A stretch of DNA of 25,294 bases from contig JAHZCM010000016.1 in the NCBI GenBank assembly GCA_019422905.1, forward strand, positions 1 through 25,294. Reading direction: 5' to 3'. Origin of the DNA: Oscillospiraceae bacterium (GTDB lineage: Bacteria > Bacillota > Clostridia > Oscillospirales > Acutalibacteraceae). The notes under the pieces are model-generated. The model ran no database searches and had not been told where the DNA came from. It was given only the letters and a program-made list of their open reading frames with translations. Of this stretch, positions 1 to 7,571 are shown one piece after another. Every line of letters starts with the position of its first letter. Position 1 is the first letter of the stretch. Made by a program: the position numbers and the translations under genes.

Positions 1-22
1 ACCACAAAAAGGGGAAACGGGT

Positions 23-2494
23 ATGGAAACGGAAAAGACAGTGGAAAAGCGGCGCACGCGGGGCGCAACCGATCTCAAAACCGGCCTGACGGCAGACGAA
101 GTTCAGGAGCGGATACGGCAGGGGCTCAGCAACGCGGACGAAGGCATCAAAACGAAAACCGAAAAGCAGATTATTCTGGAAAACACCTTCACCTTTTTTA
201 ATATCCTGAATTTTGTGCTGGCCTTTTTCGTCCTGCTCGTCGGCTCGTTCAAAAACCTTCTGTTTCTCGGCGTCATCTTTTCCAACGCGGCGATCGGCTC
301 CTTTCAGGGCATCCGCGCCAAGCGCACGATCGATAAGCTGTCTCTGATTTCCGCGCCAAAGGTTTCCGTGCTGCGGGACGGTGCGCTGCAAAGCATCGCC
401 GTACATGAAATCGTTTTGGATGACGTCATGCACCTTGCAAACGGGCAGCAGATCTGCGCCGACGCCGTTGTGCGGCAGGGTGAGGTGGAGGTCAATGAAT
501 CACTGATCACCGGCGAAAGCGATCCGGTCGTCAAGCGCGCGGGCGACACGCTGCTTTCAGGCAGCTTCATCGTATCCGGCAGCTGTCTTGCCCAGGCGGA
601 GCACGTGGGGCGCGAAAGCTACGCGAACCGCATCGCAAACGACGCGAAGTATATCAAGCACGCCCATTCCGAAATCATGCACGCCCTGAATTTTATCGTC
701 AAAACGATCGGTTTCATGCTGATTCCAATCGGTCTGCTGTTGTTCGGCAAGCAGTTTTTCATTCTCCACGATTCCATTCAGGATGCGGTCGTCAGCTCCG
801 TCGCCGCCATGATCGGCATGATTCCGGAGGGATTGATTTTGCTGACCAGCGTCGTTTTCGCCGTCAGCGTTCTCCGGCTTTCCAAATATAAAACGCTCGT
901 ACAGGATCTGTACTGCACGGAATCCCTCGCCCGGGTCGACGTGCTGTGTCTGGATAAAACCGGTACGATTACGGAGGGCACCATGCAGGTGGACGAGATC
1001 ATCCCGCTTGAGGGGTATACCGAGCGAGATATGGCGCAGGTACTCACCGCTCTCGTCGGCGCGCTCTCGGATGACAACCCCACCTACAACGCGGTAAAGG
1101 AGCGCTTTTCCGGAGAGACGCTTTGGACGCCCACCGAAGCCGTTGCCTTTTCTTCGGCCCGCAAGTGGAGCGGCGCGACGTTCGGAAGCCACGGCACCTA
1201 TGTCATGGGCGCCGGTGAATTCATCCTGCGCGACCGTTTCGATGCGCTCCGCGCGCGCACAGAAGAATTTGCCGCCCGCGGCGAGCGCGTACTGCTGCTG
1301 GCCCACGCGGAAAGCGGGTTTCTGGAGAATAAAACCCTGCCCGAGGATATCCGCCCGGTCGGCCTCATCACAATCAGCGATAAAATCCGCGCGGAGGCGC
1401 CCCAAACGCTCCGCTACTTCGCCGAACAGGGCGTGACCCTGAAGGTTATTTCCGGCGACAATGCCGTAACGGTCTCCAATATCGCACAGAAAGCCGGCCT
1501 TTCCGGCGCGGAAAGCTACTGCGACGCTTCCACACTCCACACGGAGGACGAGGTAAACGCCGCCATCGAGCAATATACCGTATTCGGCCGCGTGACCCCG
1601 CAGCAGAAGCTGCAATTCGTAAAAGCGCTCAAGGCAAACGGGCACACCGTGGCGATGACCGGCGACGGCGTCAACGACGTACTGGCGCTCAAGGAGGCGG
1701 ACTGCAGCATCGCGATGGCCTCAGGCAGCGACGCCGCCCGCACGGTTTCCAACCTGGTTTTGCTGGACTCCAATTTCGCCTCCATGCCGCAGGTGGTCAA
1801 GGAAGGCCGCCGTTCCATCAACAACCTGCAGCGTTCGGCCTCGCTGTTCCTGCAGAAAACGATTTATTCCGTCATTCTGGGTGTGCTGTTTATCTTCCTC
1901 GCCGCTTCCTATCCCTTTGAGCCGATCCACCTCACCTTCATCAGCACGCTCACGATCGGCGCGCCCTCTTTCGTTTTGGCTCTGGAGCCGAACAGCGACC
2001 GTATCAGCGGCAATTTCCTGACAAATGTGCTCAAAAAGTCCTTTCCTTCCGCACTGACGATGGTTCTCGGCGTTCTGTTCCTCTGTCTGTTCCAGCAATC
2101 GCTTGGGCTTTCCAGCGCGCAAGTCTCCACCTTATCCGTCATCGTGGCCTTTACCGTTGGTTTTATGCTGATGTTCAAGCTCTGCGTGCCGTTTAACGCG
2201 CTGCGCGGCGCGCTCTTTGGCACGATGATGGCGGCCTTTGTCCTCGGTTATATTTTCTTCATGGATATGTTCTCTCTCGTACCGATGAACGTTCCCATGC
2301 TTTTGGTACTGGTTCCCCTGCTTCTGGTTTTGATTGTTTTCATGATTATATCCAACCACTTCATGGAGAATATTGCGGAAAAATGCGCCGATCATTTTCT
2401 CTCCGTGCGGCTCTTTCAAAAGCGGCGCACACAGGATCGGCGTACACAAAAGCGGCGCACACAAAAAAAGAAAGCGCACCCCAAAGCGCGATAA
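23..2494 (+). CDS. P-type cation-transporting ATPase (CtpE-like)
   Basis: An 823-residue P-type ATPase that should couple ATP hydrolysis to cation transport across the cytoplasmic membrane. Visible in order: two N-terminal membrane segments (about 55-95), the actuator-domain TGES loop (163-166), the M4 ion-site motif PEGL (268-271), the phosphorylated aspartate in DKTGT (311-315), and the hinge motif TGDGVND (546-552), followed by about six hydrophobic segments. There is no N-terminal heavy-metal CxxC domain, and M4 has PEGL rather than CPC, so this is not a copper or cadmium pump. The PEGL type and overall architecture resemble CtpE-like calcium ATPases; the substrate is inference. The last 25 residues are very basic and carry repeated KRRTQ units. 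A GGGGAAACGGGT stretch precedes the ATG. The gene is monocistronic here and ends at a strong terminator. Confidence 0.93.
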   Translation: METEKTVEKRRTRGATDLKTGLTADEVQERIRQGLSNADEGIKTKTEKQIILENTFTFFNILNFVLAFFVLLVGSFKNLLFLGVIFSNAAIGSFQGIRAKRTIDKLSLISAPKVSVLRDGALQSIAVHEIVLDDVMHLANGQQICADAVVRQGEVEVNESLITGESDPVVKRAGDTLLSGSFIVSGSCLAQAEHVGRESYANRIANDAKYIKHAHSEIMHALNFIVKTIGFMLIPIGLLLFGKQFFILHDSIQDAVVSSVAAMIGMIPEGLILLTSVVFAVSVLRLSKYKTLVQDLYCTESLARVDVLCLDKTGTITEGTMQVDEIIPLEGYTERDMAQVLTALVGALSDDNPTYNAVKERFSGETLWTPTEAVAFSSARKWSGATFGSHGTYVMGAGEFILRDRFDALRARTEEFAARGERVLLLAHAESGFLENKTLPEDIRPVGLITISDKIRAEAPQTLRYFAEQGVTLKVISGDNAVTVSNIAQKAGLSGAESYCDASTLHTEDEVNAAIEQYTVFGRVTPQQKLQFVKALKANGHTVAMTGDGVNDVLALKEADCSIAMASGSDAARTVSNLVLLDSNFASMPQVVKEGRRSINNLQRSASLFLQKTIYSVILGVLFIFLAASYPFEPIHLTFISTLTIGAPSFVLALEPNSDRISGNFLTNVLKKSFPSALTMVLGVLFLCLFQQSLGLSSAQVSTLSVIVAFTVGFMLMFKLCVPFNALRGALFGTMMAAFVLGYIFFMDMFSLVPMNVPMLLVLVPLLLVLIVFMIISNHFMENIAEKCADHFLSVRLFQKRRTQDRRTQKRRTQKKKAHPKAR

Positions 2495-2497
2495 TAC

Positions 2498-2549
2498 AAA
2501 ACGCCCGGACAGAGGCAGGCCTTGAGCCGCTTCCCCGTCCGGGCGTTTT
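2498..2549. terminator. Strong bidirectional rho-independent terminator
   Basis: A perfect 13-bp inverted repeat (AAAACGCCCGGAC at 2498-2510 and its complement at 2537-2549) encloses a 26-nt loop. On the plus strand it is followed by TTTTATTT, four bases after the ATPase stop. On the minus strand it ends in TTTTGTATT and lies about 50 nt after the pyrE stop. It therefore probably ends both convergent genes. Confidence 0.9.
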
Positions 2550-2598
2550 ATTTGCGCGCAGGGAGGCTGATGCCCCTGCGTCTGAAAGCCGTTCGATT

Positions 2599-3261
2599 TT
2601 ACAGGATGCAGTAATCCGCCATATACTTCTCCATGGCAGGCAGGATGTGCGCATACTCGCCGGATTGCTCCAGATACGCGTGGATGTCCTCCACCGTGAC
2701 GATCGCATGGACGTTGATGCCAAACTCCTCCTTAACCTCCATGATCGCGGTTTTGCCCGGTACCTTGCCGACCTCGCAGCGGTTGACGGAAATAAACATA
2801 TCGTCTACGCGCACGTCGCCGCAGCCATACAGAGTCGGCATCGTCTCGCGGACCGCCGTACCCGCCGTGATGACATCCTCAATGATGATCAGCTTATCGC
2901 CGTCCATCGGCTTATAGCCGACCAGGCTGCCGCCCTCACCGTGGTCTTTCTCCTCCTTGCGGTTGAAGAAGTAGGGCTTCGAGATGCCGTATTCATTGTA
3001 AAGCGCCGCCGCCGTCGCCGTTGCAAGCGGGATTCCCTTGTATGCCGGGCCAAACATCGCCGAAAAATCCTCGCCGACCGTTTCCCGGACAAGCTGCGCG
3101 TAGAATTTGCCCAGCTTTGCGATCTGCTCGCCCGTTTTGTAGTTGCCGGTATTGACAAAATACGGCGTGCTGCGCCCGCTCTTGGTCACAAACGAACCGA
3201 AGCGCAGCACATCGGCAGACATCATAAATTCGATAAACGCTTTTTTGCTCTCTGTCAGCAT
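2599..3261 (-). CDS. pyrE: Orotate phosphoribosyltransferase
   Basis: This 220-residue protein should convert orotate and PRPP to orotidine 5'-monophosphate in de novo pyrimidine synthesis, in the cytoplasm. The PRPP-binding motif IIIEDVITAGTA is at about 125-136. The flexible catalytic loop, with KDHGEGG, is at about 105-111, and the length fits the family. The frame is open further upstream, but the ATG at 3261 is chosen because AAAGGATG precedes it at proper spacing and a consensus promoter occupies 3290-3318. A start at 3318 would lie inside the -35 box. The gene stands apart from other pyr genes, behind the metallo-hydrolase gene, whose stop is only 7 bp from the -35 box. I see no PyrR-type attenuator in the short leader. 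Confidence 0.95.
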   Translation of the reverse strand: MLTESKKAFIEFMMSADVLRFGSFVTKSGRSTPYFVNTGNYKTGEQIAKLGKFYAQLVRETVGEDFSAMFGPAYKGIPLATATAAALYNEYGISKPYFFNRKEEKDHGEGGSLVGYKPMDGDKLIIIEDVITAGTAVRETMPTLYGCGDVRVDDMFISVNRCEVGKVPGKTAIMEVKEEFGINVHAIVTVEDIHAYLEQSGEYAHILPAMEKYMADYCIL

Positions 3262-3289
3262 GTATACCCATCCTTTTGCGATTTTTCTT

Positions 3290-3318
3290 ATTATAGCATG
3301 CTTATCGTTTGGTGTCAA
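3290..3318 (-). promoter_or_regulatory. Consensus sigma-A promoter of pyrE
   Basis: On the minus strand the -35 box is a perfect TTGACA (3318-3313), the spacer is exactly 17 bp and the -10 box is a perfect TATAAT (3295-3290). The pyrE start codon lies about 29 nt downstream of the -10 box. Confidence 0.92.
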
Positions 3319-3324
3319 AATAAA

Positions 3325-4290
3325 TCACGCCGCCGAAGAAAAGCCTTCCGCCGCGCTCCACGTATGCACGGCATAGGCTTCGCCGTCGGTGACCACCGCG
3401 ACCGTGCCGTCCTCATCGGTGCGCATCACCATGCAGCCGGACGCACCGAGCGCCTCCAGCGTTTCCGCGTGCGGGTGGCCGTAATCGTTGTCCACGCCGC
3501 AGGAAATCACCGCCACCGCGGGATTCACGGCTCGGAGAAACGCCGCGGAGGTTGAGGATGACGAGCCGTGATGGCCGCACTTGAGCACTTCTGCGGAAAG
3601 CTCCGCACCGCTGTCCAGCAGGATTTCCTCCACAGGCGTTTCCGCATCCCCGGTCAGCAGAAAGGAAACCTCGCCGTATGTAAACCGAATCACGGCGGAA
3701 TAATCGTTGACGTCGCCGAATTCATCCGCCGCCCGGGGAGAAAGCACCTGGAAGGCCGCGTTTTCGGGCGCCGGAATTTCCGTTTTCTCCGTGATCCGCA
3801 CGACATGCACCTCCCGTTCGGAAAGCGCGTCCAGCATCTGTTCATACGTTGCGGTCGTCGGCGTCTGGCTGTCCGGCAGAACCGGCATGTAAAAGGTTTC
3901 GATCGGATAATCTCCGACGATTTGCGCCATCGCGCCGATGTGGTCTGCATGCGGATGCGTGGCAACGACGGCGTCCAGCTCCGTCACGCCCAGCGCGGCA
4001 AGGTTTTCTTCGATCCTGTCGCCGGATGCGCGTGTGCCCGCGTCCACCAGCATTGTGTAATCGCCCACACGGACCAACACGCTGTCGCCCTGCCCCACAT
4101 CGAAAAAGTACACCTCGGCCTCGCTCTCGACCGCCGTATCTGAAACCGGGCCCGCCGCGGGCTTCTGAAACGCCGATTGCAGCTCCGGTTCATAATAATA
4201 TACGAGCAGCGCCGCCAGTACAAGCAGCGCGCTGAGCACCGCGGGAATTGCCTTCCGGGGGCGTTTGGCCGCTCTTTTTCTTCCAGCCAT
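3325..4290 (-). CDS. Membrane-anchored ComEC/Rec2-like metallo-beta-lactamase-fold hydrolase
   Basis: A 321-residue protein with a basic N-terminus, one hydrophobic segment (about 14-33) and then a metallo-beta-lactamase fold. FDVGQGDS (63-70) is the opening motif typical of the ComEC C-terminal hydrolase domain, and THPHADH (111-117) is the dinuclear metal site; a later GHHGS motif fits the same fold. It lacks the ComEC channel domain, so it is one of the stand-alone ComEC-like hydrolases. Topology suggests the catalytic domain is outside the membrane. Extracellular nucleic-acid or phosphodiester processing is a family-based guess. The start at 4290 is chosen for GGGAGG 10 nt upstream; the longer frame runs through the preceding terminator. 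No terminator separates it from pyrE. Confidence 0.88.
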   Translation of the reverse strand: MAGRKRAAKRPRKAIPAVLSALLVLAALLVYYYEPELQSAFQKPAAGPVSDTAVESEAEVYFFDVGQGDSVLVRVGDYTMLVDAGTRASGDRIEENLAALGVTELDAVVATHPHADHIGAMAQIVGDYPIETFYMPVLPDSQTPTTATYEQMLDALSEREVHVVRITEKTEIPAPENAAFQVLSPRAADEFGDVNDYSAVIRFTYGEVSFLLTGDAETPVEEILLDSGAELSAEVLKCGHHGSSSSTSAAFLRAVNPAVAVISCGVDNDYGHPHAETLEALGASGCMVMRTDEDGTVAVVTDGEAYAVHTWSAAEGFSSAA

Positions 4291-4315
4291 CTTGCATTTT
4301 CCTCCCATTCCACAG

Positions 4316-4346
4316 AAAAAAGCTGCCGCAAGCCGCGGCAGCTTTT
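4316..4346 (-). terminator. Rho-independent terminator of the 85-aa gene
   Basis: A 12-bp stem (4318-4329 with 4335-4346, sequence AAAAGCTGCCGC) has a 5-nt loop and, on the minus strand, runs into TTTTTT. It lies between the stop of the small gene at 4370 and the start of the metallo-hydrolase at 4290. Confidence 0.88.
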
Positions 4347-4369
4347 GATCCAAGCATACCTTTTAAAGT

Positions 4370-4627
4370 TTAAGCCTCGGTTTCATCCTTATAAAGATTA
4401 AACCGGAACAGTTTCGATTCGTCTTCTTCATTATCACACATGACGAAAGCCTCCGCAATTTTGCCGCCTTCAATCAATCTTGTCAGACCGACCAGCTGGC
4501 ATAGCTTACTCTTCAGGTTCAGCTTGTCGCCGTCCCGCGTCATCAGGTAGACATTGCCTACGCATTTGTCCAAAACCGCAAGAAACCCGGGAACGTCGAT
4601 GTCGTGGAGCTCGATCATTTTAGACAT
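4370..4627 (-). CDS. Conserved small protein of unknown function
   Basis: An 85-residue soluble protein with no signal peptide, membrane segment or catalytic motif that I can recognise. The core (VYLMTRDGDKLNLKSKLCQL, then an IEGGKIAEA segment and a CDNEEDESKLFRFNLY segment) looks like a conserved clostridial family. I recall relatives carrying the uninformative automatic label 'polya polymerase', but nothing here supports that enzyme. The ATG at 4627 is preceded by AAGGAGAG at 7 nt, which is better than an upstream in-frame start. It has its own promoter and terminator, so it is monocistronic. Function unknown. Confidence 0.8.
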   Translation of the reverse strand: MSKMIELHDIDVPGFLAVLDKCVGNVYLMTRDGDKLNLKSKLCQLVGLTRLIEGGKIAEAFVMCDNEEDESKLFRFNLYKDETEA

Positions 4628-4688
4628 TATCCATCTCTCCTTCATACTTGAGATTTCAAACCATTATCGATACAAAAGTATCCATAAT

Positions 4689-4698
4689 ATCCTAGGAT
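4689..4698. repeat. Perfect 10-bp palindrome at the predicted transcription start
   Basis: ATCCTAGGAT is fully self-complementary and sits at about +1 to +10 relative to the predicted -10 box of the 85-aa gene. It could be an operator; a short chance palindrome is also possible. Confidence 0.35.
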
Positions 4699-4704
4699 GG
4701 CCTT

Positions 4705-4733
4705 ATTCTACCATACCAATCCGGAATACACAA
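4705..4733 (-). promoter_or_regulatory. Probable promoter of the 85-aa gene
   Basis: The minus strand has TTGTGT (4733-4728), a 17-bp spacer and TAGAAT (4710-4705), about 78 nt before the start codon. The -10 box is good and the -35 box weak. The rest of 4646-4803 holds no other gene that I can see. Confidence 0.5.
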
Positions 4734-4803
4734 TGCCAAAAGACCACAAACCCAAAAAGTGTTCGACAAGGTTTTCTGTTGGATTTATAAGAATTTTCGC
4801 GCC

Positions 4804-6384
4804 TTATTCGCCGGAAGCACCGTAGTTCGAAAGCACGCGGGCGCTGGGATCGCCGACGTCGCAGCCTTCCCACGACTTGTTCGGCATCCAGAAATCGACG
4901 ATCATTTCCGCCTGCCCGGGATAGTATTTTTCAAAGATTTCCCGGTACAAAAGCGACTCTTTCGTAAACGGCGCCGCGTGGGTATATTTCGCCGCGCGGA
5001 GCTTCATTTCATCGTCCGTATACTGTGTTTCGGCATAGGCCTTGAGATAATCGACCATAGAATGGCCGACCGCATCCGAGAACGCCGCTTTTTCCCGGTA
5101 GAGGATGGGAAGCGGCAGATAATCGCCCTCAAACGCATGGCGGAGCAGATATTTGCCCTTGTTATAACGGTTGAGCTTCAGCTCCGGATCGACCGACATG
5201 ACGTACCGGACGAAATCGAGATCGCCGAACGGCACACGCGCTTCAATGGAGTTGACGGAGATGCAGCGGTCGGCGCGGAGCACGTCGTACATGTGCAGCT
5301 CGCGGATGCGCTTCTGCGCCTCAAGCTGAAACGCTTCGGCGCCCGGCGCAAAGTCGGTGTATTTATAGCCGAACAGCTCGTCGGAGATCTCGCCGGTCAG
5401 GAGCACGCGCACATCCGTCCGCTCGTGAATCGCCTTGCAGATCAGGTACATGCCCATGCTGGCGCGGATCGTCGTGATGTCGTAGGTGCCCAGCAGGCGG
5501 ATCACCGTCTCCAGGCTGTCGATCACATCCTCTTTTGTGATGATAATCTCCGTGTGGTCGCTGTGAATGTATTCCGCGACCTCCTTTGCGTATTTCAGGT
5601 CGATGGCGTCCTCGCTCATGCCGATGGCGAACGTGCGGATCGGTTTTTGGAGCTTTTTCGCCGCAACCGAGCATACCAGAGAGCTGTCCAGACCGCCGCT
5701 CAGCAGAAAGCCCAGCGGCGCGTCGGCGTCCAGCCGCTTTTCAATGCCCGCCACGAGCTTATCGTGAATCTTCCGGCAGACCGTTTCCAGATCGTCATGG
5801 CACACAGCGTCCACCTCGGCGATATCGCAGTAGCAGACGAATTCGCCGTCCTTATAATAATGGCCGGGCGGGAACGGCATGACCTTTTTGCAGAGCCCCA
5901 CAAGGTTTTTCGGCTCGCTGGCAAACATGATGTGCCCGGTTTCGCTGTAGCCGTAGTACAGCGGGCGGATGCCGATGGGGTCGCGCGCCGCGATAAAGCC
6001 GTCCGTCTCCGCATCGTACAGAACCATCGCAAATTCCGCGTCCAGTTGCCGGAACATTTCCACGCCGTACTCCTTATAGAGCGGCAGAATGATCTCGCAG
6101 TCGGAATCGCTCCGGAAGGTGTATCCCTTTTCCATCAGCGATTCCTTAACCGGGCGGAAACCGTACAGCTCGCCGTTGCAGACGACGCTTGAGCCGTCCA
6201 GCGTAAAGGGCTGCATGCCCTCCTCCGTCAGGCCCATAATCGCAAGGCGGTGGAAAAAGAGCCATCCCGCAGGCGTTTCCAAAATGCGGGACATATCCGG
6301 GCCGCGGGAAACCGTTTCCGCAAAGCCCTTTGTCAAATCCTCCAGCGCAATGTCCTTCGCCGTATAACCCATGATCGAACACAT
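4804..6384 (-). CDS. asnB: Asparagine synthetase, glutamine-hydrolysing
   Basis: A 526-residue class II amidotransferase that makes asparagine from aspartate, ATP and glutamine. The N-terminus MCSIMGY places the catalytic cysteine immediately after the initiator Met, as the family requires, which fixes the start at 6384; GGAGG lies 8 nt upstream. The glutaminase domain carries CNGE (69-72) and RDPIGIRPLYY (134-144). The synthetase domain carries the ATP pyrophosphatase loop SGGLDSS (229-235), GEISDELFGY (331-340) and a later IEARVPFGD segment. Length fits the AsnB family. It is transcribed alone behind an asparagine-type T-box leader, so expression should rise when tRNA-Asn is uncharged. No clear terminator follows it. 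Confidence 0.96.
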   Translation of the reverse strand: MCSIMGYTAKDIALEDLTKGFAETVSRGPDMSRILETPAGWLFFHRLAIMGLTEEGMQPFTLDGSSVVCNGELYGFRPVKESLMEKGYTFRSDSDCEIILPLYKEYGVEMFRQLDAEFAMVLYDAETDGFIAARDPIGIRPLYYGYSETGHIMFASEPKNLVGLCKKVMPFPPGHYYKDGEFVCYCDIAEVDAVCHDDLETVCRKIHDKLVAGIEKRLDADAPLGFLLSGGLDSSLVCSVAAKKLQKPIRTFAIGMSEDAIDLKYAKEVAEYIHSDHTEIIITKEDVIDSLETVIRLLGTYDITTIRASMGMYLICKAIHERTDVRVLLTGEISDELFGYKYTDFAPGAEAFQLEAQKRIRELHMYDVLRADRCISVNSIEARVPFGDLDFVRYVMSVDPELKLNRYNKGKYLLRHAFEGDYLPLPILYREKAAFSDAVGHSMVDYLKAYAETQYTDDEMKLRAAKYTHAAPFTKESLLYREIFEKYYPGQAEMIVDFWMPNKSWEGCDVGDPSARVLSNYGASGE

Positions 6385-6420
6385 AATGATGACCTCCAAA
6401 ATGAAAATAATTCAGGAGGC

Positions 6421-6465
6421 AAACAAAAACAGCCATTTGTCCTCCAATACTTAGGACGAATAGCT
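6421..6465 (-). terminator. T-box leader terminator of asnB
   Basis: On the minus strand AGCTATTCGTCCT (6465-6453) pairs with AGGACAAATGGCT (6443-6431), with one G-U pair and one mismatch, around a 9-nt loop. A TTTTTG T-rich tract follows. Its 5' arm contains the CCTAA segment that the antiterminator would use, as in a standard T-box switch. Confidence 0.85.
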
Positions 6466-6695
6466 GCTCTATCCGCGGTGCCACCTAAATTATCCAAAAA
6501 GAATCACCTTTACTGTCTCCAACAAGACAGGCACGGCTTAACGCGCCGCCATACGGATCCCCTACTCGGCTTCCCTTTCAGCTCACAGCTCCGAAGTGTT
6601 ATTCGCCGGAACGCTTTCTCGGGGTTTCCACTCTCCCCCGCTCACTGTGCAAAACGGCCTCCGGGTACTTCTCTTCATCAATGCTTTTTGTTATG
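6421..6695 (-). promoter_or_regulatory. T-box riboswitch, asparagine specifier, upstream of asnB
   Basis: The minus strand carries the T-box core AGGTGGCACCGCGG (with TGGCACCGCGG at 6483-6473), which binds the uncharged tRNA acceptor end. The stem I base is recognisable: GAAG and the AGTA element (6669-6666) on the 5' side face GAATAACACTTC on the 3' side, and GAAG can pair with CTTC. The triplet after GAAT is AAC (6600-6598), an asparagine codon, which matches the downstream gene. A terminator with a competing antiterminator (TTTAGG with CCTAAG) closes the leader. Specifier assignment is by alignment by eye to the T-box consensus. Confidence 0.93.
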
Positions 6696-6700
6696 AGAAG

Positions 6701-6729
6701 TTTATATCATACATCCTGCATTTTGTCAA
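6701..6729 (-). promoter_or_regulatory. Promoter of the asnB T-box transcript
   Basis: The minus strand has a perfect TTGACA (6729-6724), a 17-bp spacer and TATAAA (6706-6701). Transcription would begin just ahead of T-box stem I. Confidence 0.87.
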
Positions 6730-6819
6730 GCACTAATCCGCATTTTTTTAAAATTTTAACGATAAAATGCATTTTTCCCTTTATCAAGCTGCATTTTTTC
6801 GTGAAACAGGCTGCATTTT
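6717..6819. repeat. Array of five TGCATTTT boxes upstream of the asnB promoter
   Basis: TGCATTTT occurs at 6717-6724, 6768-6775, 6790-6797 and 6812-6819, with a variant CGCATTTT at 6739-6746. Start-to-start distances are 22, 29, 22 and 22 bp. On the minus strand each reads AAAATGC, usually followed by AG. The promoter-proximal box lies in the spacer of the asnB promoter, next to the -35 box. Two helical turns between boxes would put them on one face of the DNA. The region is AT-rich, so some matches could be chance. Confidence 0.6.
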
Positions 6820-6848
6820 GATGATAAACAGAAGTCTCTCCTTCGCCT

Positions 6849-7313
6849 TCATCCTTCCGGGCTGCCCTTCCGGTCTTTCCAGACGCAATACAAAATATCC
6901 TTCAAAACCAGCATTGCATCCTGCTCGCTGTAGGCATAATCCCGCTTCAGCATATCCAGCATGGCCTCCAGTTTCCGGGCATAGCCGTCCGTCCGCACCT
7001 GCTTCCGGTATTGAAGCAGGACCGGGTATTTTTTCCCCCACGCACGCGACCAGTCGATCTTTTCCTCTGTTTCGGCCTTCGTTTTATCGATGGCCTCCTG
7101 CACCTCTCCGACGTCCAAATCAAAATCGATCAGCGCATCCAAAGAAATACCGTACAGTACGGCCATTCTTTTGGATTGATAGATATCCGGAACGGTTTCA
7201 TCCGTCTCCCATTTCGAAATGGTCTGCCTGCTCACACCCAGCTTTTCCGCCACCGCCTCCTGCGACAGTCCCCTCTTTTTCCGCGCCTGAAACAGGCTGT
7301 TTCCTAAGCTCAT
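6849..7313 (-). CDS. Cro/CI-type (HTH_3) transcriptional regulator
   Basis: A 154-residue protein whose first 60 residues are a classic Cro/CI helix-turn-helix (ARKKRGLSQEAVAEKLGVSR followed by QTISKWETDETVPD). A hydrophilic helical C-terminal part of about 90 residues has no domain that I recognise and may dimerise or sense a ligand. The start at 7313 is chosen for AGGAGG 6 nt upstream. It is encoded just upstream of, and in the same direction as, asnB, with the box array in between, and is divergent from the phosphohexomutase. Either neighbour could be its target; this is inference. Confidence 0.88.
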   Translation of the reverse strand: MSLGNSLFQARKKRGLSQEAVAEKLGVSRQTISKWETDETVPDIYQSKRMAVLYGISLDALIDFDLDVGEVQEAIDKTKAETEEKIDWSRAWGKKYPVLLQYRKQVRTDGYARKLEAMLDMLKRDYAYSEQDAMLVLKDILYCVWKDRKGSPEG

Positions 7314-7343
7314 AATTTGCCTCCTGATCCGTTTTCGAATTCC

Positions 7344-7372
7344 ATTATAATCGCCGGCGCGAGAAATTTCCA
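7344..7372 (-). promoter_or_regulatory. Probable promoter of the HTH regulator
   Basis: The minus strand has TGGAAA (7372-7367), a 17-bp spacer and a perfect TATAAT (7349-7344). A CGCCGGCG palindrome (7352-7359) lies in the spacer and could serve autoregulation. Confidence 0.55.
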
Positions 7373-7512
7373 CCAGTTTTTCCTTACATACACGCCCGTT
7401 TTCATAACACAACCGGTCCGCCTCTTCCCGATCCCTCTGTCATTCTTCTCGCTCTGTGCGAAAAACCTTCCGCTCTCCCCCGGCGTTTTTCCGCAAAACG
7501 GCGCTCTGGGGG

Positions 7513-7541
7513 TTTTCAAGCTCACAGGTTTGTATTATAAT
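7513..7541 (+). promoter_or_regulatory. Probable promoter of the phosphohexomutase gene
   Basis: TTTTCA (7513-7518), a 17-bp spacer and a perfect TATAAT (7536-7541) lie about 30 nt before the start codon. The intergenic stretch 7373-7512 shows nothing else clear. Confidence 0.65.
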
Positions 7542-7571
7542 GAAATCAAAGTATCCAAGGAGGTTTTCCAT

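Noticed and set aside
2383..3555. A 390-codon plus-strand open frame across the ATPase end, its terminator and pyrE.
   Set aside because: It crosses a strong terminator and the antisense of pyrE and its promoter, and shows no recognisable domain.
4759..6192. A 477-codon open frame on the plus strand opposite asnB.
   Set aside because: It runs antisense through asnB, whose motifs and T-box are certain; its Arg/His-rich translation matches no family and is typical of GC-rich antisense frames.
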